64,000 nt of DNA from an uncultured Poribacteria bacterium. Lineage in GTDB: Bacteria; Poribacteria; WGA-4E; WGA-3G. The notes beneath the pieces are model-generated. The model was not told where the DNA came from and made no database searches. It saw only the letters and a list, made by a program, of their open reading frames with translations. The stretch spans positions 378,481 to 442,480 of the forward strand of contig OY282383.1 in NCBI GenBank assembly GCA_958295855.1. The letters run 5' to 3'. Made by a program: the position numbers and the translations under genes. Of this stretch, positions 8,005 through 18,100 are shown piece after piece (position 1 is the stretch's first letter; every line of letters starts with the position of its first letter).

Positions 8005-8970
8005 ATGCGCATCAGAATCCTCTCCGCTGCCGATGTCCGAGCAGCCTTGCCAATGTCCAAAGCAATTGATGCGATGCGGCACGCCTACAGCCAGCTTTCG
8101 GCAGGCAAGGTGACAGCACCGCCACGACAACATATCCCCACTGACAAAGGCGTTACGCTCTTCATGCCTGCTTATCTGTCCGAGGGCGGCGAGTTCGGAA
8201 TCAAAGTCGTCTCGGTTTATGACAACAATCCAAACCTTGACTTGCCTCGCATCGCTGCAACAGTCTTAATCCTTGACCCGGGGACAGGAACCCCAAAAGC
8301 ATTCATGGACGGTAGCAGCCTCACTGCCATCCGAACAGGAGCCGGTGGTGGCGTGGCAGCAGATTTGCTTGCTCGGCAGGACGCAAAAACGGTTGGGCTA
8401 TTCGGCGCGGGGGTGCAGGCGAGGGCACAGTTGCAGGCAGTGATGGCAATCAGAGACATCTCGCACGTGAACCTCATCAGTCGTACACAGGCCTCGGCCC
8501 AACAACTTGCTGCTGAGATTTCGGAGTGGACAGATGCCCCCGAAGTCAATCGCGTATCTACTCCACAAGAGGCGGTGGCGGACGCGGATATCGTCTTATG
8601 TGCCACGACATCGGCAACCCCACTTTTTGACGGTAACGCCCTACAACCGGGCACGCACATCACAGCGGTTGGCTCATTCACACCCGAAAAACGGGAAGTT
8701 GATACGACGACAATAAGAAGGGCACACCGAATTGTGGTGGATTCGCGGGAAGCCTGCTTAGCGGAGGCGGGAGACTTGCTTATTCCGAACGCTGACATAG
8801 ACGCTGAAATCGGCGAAATCGCCAACGGTGACAAGCAGGGGCGCAGATCAGAAGACGAAATCACGTTTTTCAAATCGGTAGGGGTGGCGGTGCAAGATGC
8901 AGTCGCAGGCTCAGTGGTACTCGCAGAGGCAGAAGCCAAAGGATTGGGCATCGTCGTCGAAATCGCATGA
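8005..8970 (+). CDS. Ornithine cyclodeaminase/mu-crystallin family protein, probable pyrroline-2-carboxylate reductase
   Basis: A 321-residue protein of the OCD/mu-crystallin family. The N-terminal half has the substrate-binding pattern TAPPRQHIP and KVVSVYDNN, then the Rossmann motif [16 protein letters not shown] binding NAD(P)H, followed by [12 protein letters not shown] and [12 protein letters not shown]. Family members include ornithine cyclodeaminase, ketimine reductase and delta1-pyrroline-2-carboxylate reductase (LhpI type). The neighbour upstream favours the last: the dehydratase would supply delta1-pyrroline-2-carboxylate, which this enzyme would reduce to L-proline. Start at 8005 was chosen because the family sequence begins there; no clear ribosome site is visible, and translation may depend on the upstream gene 47 nt away. 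Downstream is repeat sequence only. Confidence 0.87.
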   Translation: MRIRILSAADVRAALPMSKAIDAMRHAYSQLSAGKVTAPPRQHIPTDKGVTLFMPAYLSEGGEFGIKVVSVYDNNPNLDLPRIAATVLILDPGTGTPKAFMDGSSLTAIRTGAGGGVAADLLARQDAKTVGLFGAGVQARAQLQAVMAIRDISHVNLISRTQASAQQLAAEISEWTDAPEVNRVSTPQEAVADADIVLCATTSATPLFDGNALQPGTHITAVGSFTPEKREVDTTTIRRAHRIVVDSREACLAEAGDLLIPNADIDAEIGEIANGDKQGRRSEDEITFFKSVGVAVQDAVAGSVVLAEAEAKGLGIVVEIA

Positions 8971-8983
8971 GGACAGGAGAGCC

Positions 8984-9304
8984 CTTTGGTAAGAAATACT
9001 CTCGAACCAAGTTGTGAGTGACTCGCGCAAACTTTTTTATTTCTTACATTAAAGAAACCCGATTTTTCCGTTGATTGCTTTTTCCCCAAGGAACCGGGCG
9101 GGAGGGAAGCAAAGCGGGGGAAGAAGCTGCTCAAAATCGGAGCAGAAACTGAATTGATGAAACACCATAAAGGACACATCGACACAAAAGGTGCCATCAC
9201 ACCTACCGCCCCAGGGGATGCACGTGGTTTAAGGGTATTACCCCTGCAAAGCAGGGGCAAATACAAATAAGGATATTACCCCTGCAAAGCAGGGGCAAAT
9301 ACAA
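8984..9304. repeat. Gene-free repeat cluster: elements A, C and two B
   Basis: This 320-nt gap consists almost wholly of repeats. Element A lies at about 9007-9050 (CCAAGTTGT hairpin and a TTTTATTTCTTACA tail). Element C at 9052-9165 has CCGATTTT/AAAATCGG arms around a core with GGAACCGGGCGGGAGGGAAG. Two element B copies follow at 9231-9266 and 9269-9304, nearly identical and in direct tandem. Confidence 0.85.
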
Positions 9305-9324
9305 ATGCGGACACGCCTACGCGC

Positions 9325-10008
9325 TTACAATATCGTAGAAAACTGGTATCCCTCTCGTTTAAGTGCCGCGATGATTCGGTCTGTCGCTTCGACCGTGCCC
9401 GAACGGTTCGCTTGTGCATTCTCTGCTTTTCCATCATGGAATACGATAATTGAGCCAGGTTTTACCTTTTTCAATACACTTTGGACGATTCGGTCGGGAT
9501 TCTGCGTTGTCCAATCCCAACTCCACACATTGCAACTGATGTGCGTTCGATTCTCTTTCGCGAGCACCCATGCGACTGGCAGAAACCTTGTTAATATCGG
9601 TGCACGAAACACAATCTCACCTGTAACGCCTACCTGTCGAAGGAGGCTGTCTGTGCGTTCAATTTCTCGCTGGACAATTGATGGCGGCAGGAAGCCCAGC
9701 ACAGGATGGCTGTAAGAATGATTGCCGAGTTGGTGCCCTTCAGCGATAACGCGGTGTACCGTTTCTGCGTGTTTTTCAATTCGATTGCCGATCATGAAGA
9801 ATGTGGCTTTGACGTTGTGCTTGGCGAGTACATCAAGCAACCGCTCGGTGTAGGGCGGATGCGGTCCATCATCAAAGGTGAGCGCGACACTCCGCTGTTG
9901 TGTGTTCAGGCGGACAATATTCTTTCCGAAGGGTGGTTTAAAGAAAAACCAGAGTAACGTCGCCGTTGCAAATCCTACGACGGCGGTGATTATTGAACTC
10001 ATTAACAT
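9325..10008 (-). CDS. Polysaccharide deacetylase (NodB/CE4 family)
   Basis: A 227-residue membrane-anchored enzyme: residues 3-22 form a single N-terminal hydrophobic segment (signal anchor) and the NodB domain follows. The CE4 motifs are all present: TFDDGPHPPYT with the two metal/catalytic aspartates, GNHSYSHP with the metal-binding histidines, FRAPILT, SWDWT and IIVFHDG near the end. The protein should remove N-acetyl groups from a glycan outside the inner membrane; the substrate (peptidoglycan, chitin oligomers or an exopolysaccharide) cannot be told from sequence. It is shorter than many CE4 enzymes, with little beyond the catalytic domain. It lies downstream of the transporter gene on the same strand but a 180-nt F element separates them. 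Confidence 0.92.
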   Translation of the reverse strand: MLMSSIITAVVGFATATLLWFFFKPPFGKNIVRLNTQQRSVALTFDDGPHPPYTERLLDVLAKHNVKATFFMIGNRIEKHAETVHRVIAEGHQLGNHSYSHPVLGFLPPSIVQREIERTDSLLRQVGVTGEIVFRAPILTRFLPVAWVLAKENRTHISCNVWSWDWTTQNPDRIVQSVLKKVKPGSIIVFHDGKAENAQANRSGTVEATDRIIAALKREGYQFSTIL

Positions 10009-10009
10009 A

Positions 10010-10165
10010 CCTTGCGGAGTACCATGCTTGCCTGTGTAGTTCGAAGTCCGTTACAAATCTCGTCGGAGGGCTCTTCTGTAAAGCTTGCATCAGAAACCTC
10101 GGACGAGAGCTACAGAGTCTTGTCAGACGCATCTTGCATTCTGATTACTCCGCAAGTAAAGACAA
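10010..10165. repeat. Element F, complete MITE-like copy
   Basis: About 155 nt with outer inverted ends CTTGCGGAGTA and TACTCCGCAAG and an inner pair CTCGTCGGAGG/CCTCGGACGAG. A similar complete copy is at 21633-21786. It carries no open frame. Confidence 0.75.
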
Positions 10166-10189
10166 AAAACAAGGAATGACAAAAACCTG

Positions 10190-12484
10190 TTAATCGATCG
10201 AGATCTGTTCGATTGAATGGACGAACAGCACGTCGTTTGCCCCTTTGTAACATTGCAATGTTTGCGCCACTTCCTCCGGATCTTGGTTATCTGCGTCCGG
10301 ATCTTGGTTATCTGCTGTTAAGCCTGCGATAACTAAGTCAGCTTGGGCGGATCGATGTGCCACTTCTTGCTCTAAAGCCTCCCCACTGCTGCAAGACACG
10401 GAAGTCACATTCTGCATTGAGATGGGTAACCGCCCTTCCTTCATCAGTGCTGCGAGCCGATCTGCCTGGCGCGCTGCGTCCCCGGAGTCGAAACACGCGA
10501 AGAGCCGGATCTCGGCCCGGCTCCACTCCGGGTGCCCGACGATGATGTAGGCGAGTAACAACATCATTGGTGCATTTGCCAAGTTGGCTTCCGTTACCCA
10601 TACGTGGATGGAGGACCGGTAGCCGAATCGGTACTTCGCCGAGCGCAAGATTAGGACGTTGAACATTGAATTCGCTGCGAGGCGAGCACCTTGCTTAATC
10701 TCTTTGATCTCGTCAGGATTCTCTCGATCGAACTCAAATAGAATGCAGTTGTTTGGCAAGCCCGAAATTCCTGGCATCTGTAGTATTTGCGCCATAGCTA
10801 GTTGAAACGTCGGGCAAATCAGGGAATCGACGAAAATGCCAGCTCTGCTGACCTCGGTGCGTTGTATTAACTCATCAACATGGATGCGTGCCTCGACCTC
10901 GCTAGAAAACGAGTAATCGCCTTGGAAGAGTCGGATGAAGTGGCCGAACCCGTGCCGGTGGCAGATCCAACGGAGCAAGTCGAAGTGCCCGAGCCGACGT
11001 TCCCCAAATCGGGTCACGGCGACAATCGAGGGGCGCCATCCCCTTTCGGATGAGATAACACGGCTTTTTTGTAACGTAGTCTGCAGCCACCGCGTTAACT
11101 GGAACATGGTGCCCTGGAAGATTGCCGCCAAGCCCCGCCGCCCGCGGTGGCTTCGGCGGAGTCCGATGTAGGCCCCCACCATGAGGAAGATTGAGATGAA
11201 CGTATACAGCACGCTAATCTGAATCATCATCAAACCGCACATCACGGTGCCCACCAGGGACAGGTACCAACGGGACTGGAAGGTGGGGCGATAGGAGGGG
11301 TCACCGGCGAAGTGCTCGAGGAAGGACACGGTACAGAGGGCACCGTACGTTACCATGTAGAACATGCTGAGGATTTGGGCGATAATATCCACATTGCCTA
11401 CGATTACGAACACTATCGCGATTCCGCCGGACACGCAGGTGGCGTATACGGGTTCCTGCGTTTGTCCTATACCTTTTGCCATGAGCCGGTTCAGCTTGGG
11501 GACAGGCAGCACGTTGTCGCGGGCAAGCATCTGTAAGGTTCTGGGGGCTACCAGGATGGAGCCGAGGGCGGATGAAAAAGCGGCGGCACCTAAGCCGACG
11601 TAGATTGTGGATCTCCATCGCGCGATGTCTGCCATGACAAACTGGTTTGCCGCGAGTTCTTCGGGCGTGGCACTTTGGCACAGTTTGAGGGCCACGAGTA
11701 GGTATATAACCATCCCCGCGAACGTCGCGCTAATTGTGCCTAGGGGGATGCTTCTCTGCGGGTTCTTCAGATCGCCGGATAGCCCGAGCCCTGCGATCAT
11801 GCCGGTGAAGGCAGGAAAGCAGGTGGCGAAAACCGTCCCAAAACTATCGCCGCCTTCGATGCGCGCGGTAAAGTTCAATCCCTCCGGACGCATTTCTTCG
11901 GGGCCTTGGCCAAACAGGAAAGCGATGATTGATACCGCCAGGATTGTGGTGACACCCCATAGCACTCGCACACCGAGGTCCGCACCCTTGGTTAGCATGA
12001 GCGCGATAATGAGGAGCGTGCAAGGAAGGCTTATCCAGCGCGGGTCGAGGTTCAATTCGTAGATGGCGGTGATCAATTCATACACGGGTTCAAAAGCTTC
12101 CGCGAAGGCGACTATATAGAAGGCGACCGAGATTGCTTGAGAAATATAGAGTGCGATGCCAATCGCGCCGCCGATACTCGTGCCGAAGGAACGGCTGACA
12201 ATGTAGTACGCGCCGCCTCCCGCCACGCGGCGGTTCGTCGCAATCTCGGACACGGCTAACACCGTCGGAATGGTTACGAAATGCCCGAGGACGATAATCA
12301 GGAGGCTACCCCAGAGCCCAACGTGTGCGACGGCGTAACCGAACCGCAGGAAGAGAATGGCACCGAGGATGGTACTGATGGAAGCAAGAAACACAGGGGC
12401 GGTGCCGAAGCCATGCCCTTGTTGCGAATGTGGGGCGGTGGTACCGAATTCAGATCTGGATTGCTGGGATGTCTGTGAAAACAT
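10190..12484 (-). CDS. SLC12-like cation-chloride cotransporter / APC-superfamily permease
   Basis: A 764-residue membrane protein. The N-terminal hydrophilic stretch (about 28 residues, Gln/Ser rich) is followed by TILGAILFLRFGYAVAHVG, the classic first helix of the SLC12/NKCC branch of the APC superfamily, and about 12 hydrophobic segments up to residue 460. SEIATNRRVAGGGAYYIVSR also fits this family. The remaining 300 residues are a soluble cytoplasmic domain resembling the regulatory C-terminal domain of bacterial NKCC-like proteins, with a Usp-like stretch (DLVIAGLT). Near the end a 21-nt tandem duplication encodes DNQDPDADNQDP. Transport of K+, Na+, Cl- or amino acids is possible; sequence alone does not decide. 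The start codon follows an element F end whose AAGGAAAGG acts as ribosome binding site. Confidence 0.88.
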   Translation of the reverse strand: MFSQTSQQSRSEFGTTAPHSQQGHGFGTAPVFLASISTILGAILFLRFGYAVAHVGLWGSLLIIVLGHFVTIPTVLAVSEIATNRRVAGGGAYYIVSRSFGTSIGGAIGIALYISQAISVAFYIVAFAEAFEPVYELITAIYELNLDPRWISLPCTLLIIALMLTKGADLGVRVLWGVTTILAVSIIAFLFGQGPEEMRPEGLNFTARIEGGDSFGTVFATCFPAFTGMIAGLGLSGDLKNPQRSIPLGTISATFAGMVIYLLVALKLCQSATPEELAANQFVMADIARWRSTIYVGLGAAAFSSALGSILVAPRTLQMLARDNVLPVPKLNRLMAKGIGQTQEPVYATCVSGGIAIVFVIVGNVDIIAQILSMFYMVTYGALCTVSFLEHFAGDPSYRPTFQSRWYLSLVGTVMCGLMMIQISVLYTFISIFLMVGAYIGLRRSHRGRRGLAAIFQGTMFQLTRWLQTTLQKSRVISSERGWRPSIVAVTRFGERRLGHFDLLRWICHRHGFGHFIRLFQGDYSFSSEVEARIHVDELIQRTEVSRAGIFVDSLICPTFQLAMAQILQMPGISGLPNNCILFEFDRENPDEIKEIKQGARLAANSMFNVLILRSAKYRFGYRSSIHVWVTEANLANAPMMLLLAYIIVGHPEWSRAEIRLFACFDSGDAARQADRLAALMKEGRLPISMQNVTSVSCSSGEALEQEVAHRSAQADLVIAGLTADNQDPDADNQDPEEVAQTLQCYKGANDVLFVHSIEQISID

Positions 12485-12489
12485 ATTTT

Positions 12490-12756
12490 TGTTTTTTCGC
12501 CTTTCCTTGCGGAGTAATCAGAATGCAAGGTTCATCGTGTGTTGCGTTGTAGATCTCGTCGGAGGTTTTTTACGCAACCTTAATTAGCATCAGGGGGCCT
12601 ACAACTCATAAGAAACCCGCTTTTGAACCGGGTATCCGCCCCTGCTTTGCAGGGGTAAATACCTCATGCGGAAAAAGCGGAGCGAAAACTGAATTGATGG
12701 TGGTTTCCGATGATGGATGGCGGGTAGGCATGTGGCACTACGCCTACGGATGGCCA
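12490..12756. repeat. Gene-free repeat cluster: half F, C with altered arms, B, G
   Basis: From left: an F half-element ending at the transporter start, an element C copy at 12611-12697 whose arms read CCGCTTTT and AAAAGCGG instead of CCGATTTT/AAAATCGG, an element B at 12631-12663 nested in its core, and a G-like palindrome at 12721-12750 (GGTAGGCATGTGGCACTACG). No gene is visible. Confidence 0.8.
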
Positions 12757-14739
12757 TTAGAACTTTCCGAAAACACGCACGAAAATTTCCATGAAATTCT
12801 GATCGTTCACTTCTCCGGTTGCCCGTTGATCTATGTATCGCGCGCCGATGTGCAGAAAGAGTTGCTTCTGGTAGGCGACGAAACTCTTTTCCATCTCAGC
12901 CAATAGTGCTTGACGCACAAAATCGTTAGGGTTGGTAAGCATATCATTGAACAGGAGAATCTGCCCGCCACCGGTGATCTTGATGGTTTTCGTGAACTGA
13001 TAGACTACCTTGAGAATAAACGCGGAAGCCATATCACGCACATGTGCACGTTCAATTTGGCGCAATCGGAGCCGGCGGGAGATGTTCTTTCCGTCGATTT
13101 TCGCTTTGACAGCGAAGTAGTCGAGCCGGTCTTCTGCCATTCGGAAACCGTTGCGGATGGTGTACTTGAACATTGGACTGATTTCAAGGGATTTGGAGGG
13201 TCGCAGGCGGTACAAGGTTTTGAAAATGCCCACTTCGTAATGTTCATTGTCCCTGTCGCCATCGAAGTCGTATTGTACTTTGGCGCGAGCCGTTGTAACC
13301 ATCCGGTCAATCCCCAGATATTCCCATGTGATTTTGGCGGTGTTAATCAGGTCGTTCTGCATCAATAGGGGATCCTTGCGTCGTTTTTCGACTTCGGTGC
13401 CGCCATCAATACTGAAAAACTGCACATCGCCGTTGGCCTCCAATTCCCTGACTTCTGGCTGTGCCCGATAGACGCTTTCCTCTTCTTTGCTCAGGAAGCC
13501 GGCAAAGTACCACGTCTCGTCGGGGATCTCGTCTTTCACCAGTTTGAGTTCGTTCTCAAATATGAGCGAAGAGGCTTGTGCGAGCTCTTTCTGGTAAACC
13601 ATATTGGCGAATGCCTTGGCTGAAGAGGGTGTATTTCTGAGTTTGAGGTTTTTTTCCAATTGCAGCCCAAGATGCAGATCGACAACGCTTGCCTGACGAC
13701 TTATCTTGCGGTTCATGAAAAGTCGTATTCCTCGAAGTCCGACATCGAATTCGTAATTGGGGTCCTTATCGTTTTCCTCCTCGTCCCGGATGCCGTTGTT
13801 GTTCCGATCGCTTTCGTCAAGGAAATCCTCATCGACATCAAAAAGCAGAATGTCATCCTCATAGTCGAAGGTACCGTTGTTGTTTTTATCCAGGTCTCCG
13901 GGAATAATCAGGGAAGGCGGGTCCGGCGGCGTGTTATCGGTGTACCTATCCCCATCATCGTTATCTCCGACAGAGTGAGAGGCATCGAACCGCGGCCCGA
14001 CGCGAAACGCTTCCGCCTGAAAAAGTGTGTCTCCAACCGTTTGAAATGCTTTGAATACGGTTGTCGTTGCGTCTAAACGCGAACCCAAGTTTTTTTGCAA
14101 CGCGCTTTTGGGTGTGACAGCTACCTCCGCTTTCAACCCGTAGTTGGTAAAGTTGGTTTCCATATCTACTGCCCATACAGGTGTTTCGCGGAAGTACCAG
14201 GAGAGCCCAACTTGTGATTTGCCAAATTTTGTGACTTCCCGCAGGCCGATACCTGAGCCTTCTGTTCTTCCTTCTTGACTGTTCAGGCGGTTCAGCAGCC
14301 CGGGGACCATTAGGATCGTCCAATCGCTACGGTCGGAACGCACCTCCCATCGGACTCCGCTCATATCAATTTGATCGAAGGTGAATTTGGTGAAGGTGGT
14401 GGGCACCTCCCCGAGGCTCAGGATATTTTTAACGTTGCCTGCGGTTTCCTCAATCACCATAACGCTGTGGAAGCCGCGCCGGAAAAGCCGGTCGAAATCA
14501 AAATTGTCCTGCCTGACTCGCTCTTCCTCTGTATCGGCGAGGAAGTTTCGTCTGTTTGTGAAATCGTATTCGACACGCCCGGATAGGAACAATTTGCCAA
14601 ATAGACTGTACACATCTTCTGCTTGTGCTGTATGTATCGGGGTTAGAAACCCCTCCCACAGAAAACAGAAAAGCAAGACTTTTAGCGAACACCCCGCAAA
14701 GCGGGGATATACGCCTAACAACAAGAGGAGACTTTTCAT
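12757..14739 (-). CDS. Secreted outer-membrane-like protein with calcium-binding-like segment
   Basis: A protein of about 660 residues that I cannot assign to a named family. An N-terminal signal peptide ends at HTAQA; unusually its hydrophobic part is interrupted by GVYPRFAGCS, encoded by an element B palindrome at 14685-14714. The mature part alternates polar and hydrophobic residues as in beta-barrels and ends in VRVFGKF, a C-terminal Phe typical of outer-membrane barrels. Residues about 265-335 carry Asp/Asn-rich segments (DNDDGD, DLDKNNNGTFDYED, SDRNNNGIRDEEEND) like EF-hand or thrombospondin-type calcium loops. The ATG at 14739 lies in the flank of an element C (CTGAATTGATGAA). Function is unknown: a porin-like or surface-exposed protein is likely. 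Confidence 0.75.
   Translation of the reverse strand: MKSLLLLLGVYPRFAGCSLKVLLFCFLWEGFLTPIHTAQAEDVYSLFGKLFLSGRVEYDFTNRRNFLADTEEERVRQDNFDFDRLFRRGFHSVMVIEETAGNVKNILSLGEVPTTFTKFTFDQIDMSGVRWEVRSDRSDWTILMVPGLLNRLNSQEGRTEGSGIGLREVTKFGKSQVGLSWYFRETPVWAVDMETNFTNYGLKAEVAVTPKSALQKNLGSRLDATTTVFKAFQTVGDTLFQAEAFRVGPRFDASHSVGDNDDGDRYTDNTPPDPPSLIIPGDLDKNNNGTFDYEDDILLFDVDEDFLDESDRNNNGIRDEEENDKDPNYEFDVGLRGIRLFMNRKISRQASVVDLHLGLQLEKNLKLRNTPSSAKAFANMVYQKELAQASSLIFENELKLVKDEIPDETWYFAGFLSKEEESVYRAQPEVRELEANGDVQFFSIDGGTEVEKRRKDPLLMQNDLINTAKITWEYLGIDRMVTTARAKVQYDFDGDRDNEHYEVGIFKTLYRLRPSKSLEISPMFKYTIRNGFRMAEDRLDYFAVKAKIDGKNISRRLRLRQIERAHVRDMASAFILKVVYQFTKTIKITGGGQILLFNDMLTNPNDFVRQALLAEMEKSFVAYQKQLFLHIGARYIDQRATGEVNDQNFMEIFVRVFGKF
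14685..14714. repeat. Element B palindrome inside a signal-peptide coding region
   Basis: The core ACCCCGCAAAGCGGGG encodes part of the interrupted signal sequence of the outer-membrane-like protein (residues about 10-19). It is in frame. Confidence 0.75.
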
Positions 14740-15162
14740 CAATTCAGTTTCTGCTCCGATTTTTCAGACACCCTATTCACATCACGTTGTTTACAACGTG
14801 GTTGTGAAAAATGTGTCTGTTCCTTATTAGACACCCGCATGTGTCTCTAATTAAGGTCTTTCATCAATTCAGTTCCTGCTCCGATTTTGCAGTGGGTAAA
14901 TACCCCGCAAAGCGGGGCGAATCCCACCGCGGAAAAATCGGGTTTCTGGTTAGTTTCGTTTGGTTTTCCTGGCTCATTGCTCTTTAGCTACACATTTCGC
15001 CCCGCTGGGGCTAAAAGGTTACGTCTACGGAAAGGTTGCATAAGAAACCTCTGGCGAGATCTACAGTGCAATGTTAGAGGTATCAAGCGCTCTCAATTCT
15101 CCGCAAGGAATAACGAAAAACCGCAAGGAATAACGAAAAACCGCAAGGAATGATGAAAGATC
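14740..15162. repeat. Gene-free repeat cluster: C, C with flipped core, F
   Basis: A partial C flank (14740-14775) is followed by short hairpins (for example ACACCCGCATGTGTC) and a full element C at about 14861-14948 that contains an element B core. An F half-element follows at about 15035-15110. Three tandem 20-nt units (CGCAAGGAATAACGAAAAAC) end the cluster at about 15150. Confidence 0.8.
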
Positions 15163-18100
15163 TCAAATATCTTCAGGTCCGTAGGACTCTGTGAAGGTTG
15201 TCCAAGTGCCTGTGCGTTTATCCAGACGGTTCAAACCCCGATAGGTGCCAAACCACACGTAAGTCTTCCCGATAGCCATAGAGAGGATACCGTTATGCGC
15301 TAAGCCGTCTTCTCGGGTGTAAGTTGTCCAGCGGTTTGTCAGCTGATCAAATCGACTCACCCCCGCATTGTAGGTACCGATCCACACCTCTGCGCCATCA
15401 ACACCGATCGTCGTGACCTTGTTGCTGGCGAGTCCATCTTCCGTGGTATAGGGGTGCCAAGTCTCTGTTTTCTCATTGTAAACGGTCACACCGCGATCAC
15501 TGCCAAACCAGACGCGCTCTCTGTCAATGGCAATACAGCTCACTTCGTTGCTGGCGAGCCCGTCTTCTACAGTGATTGTTTTCCAGATGTCCCTACCGAT
15601 GTGGTATTGGCTTACGCCTCGCCTTGTGCCAACCCACACGTGTTTTTTGCTCGCCTCCATGCACCAGATTTCATCCGTAACCAATGACTCTGCGAACTCT
15701 TTGGATACGGAGGAAGGCTGGATCTCGGTGCCGGAGGTGTAAGCAATCCAAGCGTTGAGGTCATCCGCTGTGCGGGGGTACTTCCCAATCCCGGAATTAG
15801 TCCCGACCCAGATGTTATTGCCATCGCTGCTAACAGAAGTCACGTTATTAGCAGGCAATCCATGTTCAGTTTTGTACTGATCCCACCGCAGTGCGATTTT
15901 ATCAAAACGGTTCGCCCCGTCTCGGGTGCCAACCCAGACGTACTGTTCGTCAACCACAATAGAACTCACAGCGTTATCAGAGAGAGAGTCTTTTTTCTTC
16001 CGTCGATGCTCATGCCAATGCCCGCCGTGGGTTTCTATGTTCTCAGAGCCACCCTCCTGCTTATAGTTTTTCCAGGTCCCTAAGACTTTATCATAGCGTG
16101 ACATGCCTTTATCGGTGCCCACCCAGACGAAACGTTCATCTGTATCCACCGTCCGGACGGTGCGTCCAACAAGAGTTGGTAGTGCTGTCAAAGGTGTCCA
16201 GGATTCCTTCTGTTTATCATAACGGGAAAGCCCTTGTAAGGTGCCTACCCAGACATAGTCTTCATCGACTGCAAGCCCATACTCTCCTACATGGTTGTGG
16301 AGTAGCCCTTTAAGATCTTTAAACGCTGTCCAGGTGCCAGAAGCGAAATGGAACCGCCTGAGCCCATTATTCGGTGTGGCTAACCAGAGATAGTCGTCGT
16401 CGGCAGCTAATTCGAGAGTTCCGCGGCCGGATGTGATTGTCGTCCACTCCTTTGTACGCCGGTCGTATCGAGTGACACCTGCGTCATCCCAGGGTCTGTA
16501 GAGTATCCAGACATCATTCTTCGTTGCAATAATGCGCCTGATGGTCTTCGCAGCAAGCACGTCATTCGTTGAAAACGTCGTCCACTTTTTTGTTTTCTTA
16601 TCGTATCGTGATAAAGGACGGTTGCTGCCTCTGTCCCACTCCGAACGCGCAACCCAGATGAAATCATCATCTACAGTAATCCATTCCCCGCCTCTACCTG
16701 CCAGGCCATCCCTGGGTCCGAAATCCTTCCATTTCCCAGTGCTCTCGTTGTAACGAGTGAGCCCACGCCCGGATGCAAACCAGACATTCTGCCCATCAAC
16801 CCCAAGTGCTTTTATACGCTCAATGTCACGGTTCTCTTCTTGTTCAACCACTTTCCATGTCCCAGTTGCTTTACTATAATGGTTTAATTCCAAACCTATC
16901 ATCGGAATAACCCAGACACTTCCATCACCCACAGCAATCTTATCCACATCGTCTGTAGAGAGTCCATCGTCTGTCGTAAAATGCTGCCACGTATCCGCCA
17001 TTTTATCGTAACGGAGAACACCGTAGTCTGTCGTGAACCAGACAGCATCAGTATCCACATACATCCAACGCACCAAGGTCGGCGACTTTCTCTGAGTCGC
17101 CTGAAGGATATCTAAGCGTGTGAAACGCCGCCACGTTGCTGTCTGGCGATGAAACCGCACAATACCACCGTTCTGCGAAGATGTCCAGTTATTGAACCAG
17201 ATGTAATCGCCATCAAATTTGATGTTTGAGACTCTGGTTTCAAGGAACGGCTCCCGCACCGGCCGGGATTGATGCAGCACCCCTCTCCCCCCATTTATTG
17301 AGACGCGCGTGTCATATTCAACAAGACCCGTGTCTGTTGCCAACCAAAGTGTTTCATCCACACCGCATAGGATGTCGCGAATGTTATATGGCACGTTTGA
17401 GAGAGAACTCCAAGAATTGGAAGCAATCACGTAACTTCCGAGCCCCTGGGGTGTCCCGATCCAGAGGGTGCCATCTTTTGAAGCGAGCGCGGTGACGTTG
17501 GAAGAGGGCAGAAGTTTCCTACTATTTTCAATAGTGGTGAACAATTGTTCAGAGTTTTCTAGATTTTTTGGGGACAGCGGTATCCAACGCTGCTGCGTGC
17601 TGTCATAGCGTGCAAGCCCTCGGCGTGTCCCTGCCCAAAGCGTTCCGGATTCGGAGATGCCGCCGGTGGTATGTTTCCCCTGCTTTGCAGGGGTATCATA
17701 CAATTCCTTTTTTTCGCCTGTGGAAAACAGTACATTAACATAGGTGTTGGGTAACCCGTCGGCAGCCTGATGCATTTTCTTGTCCGCAATTGAATATCGC
17801 CAAACACCCGCCGCGCCCCCAAACCAGACGCTGCCATCGCGAGCCAGTACAGACAGTATGAGCGGATTTTTGGGTGTGTCTGGCGTAGCAAGTTGCGTCC
17901 ATTCGTGAGAAGTTGTGTCGTACATGCCAGGGCCCAAACTTGTGCCTAGCCAGATAAGGTGAGTTGTATCGGTGCCCGCCCACCCGTTTCCGGCAGCATC
18001 GACATCGAGTGCTGTCACAAAAGCCTCGCCTTGTGTCTGCCCTTGGAGGGGGGAATGAAAAGCCCACTCTCCGCCACTTTTATAGACATCCGCTGAACCG

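Noticed and set aside
8217..9266. Long open stretch of 349 codons on the minus strand
   Set aside because: It is antisense to the OCD-family gene, which has all family motifs; its composition is that of a shadow frame (Ser/Ala/Thr rich) and it runs on into repeat elements.
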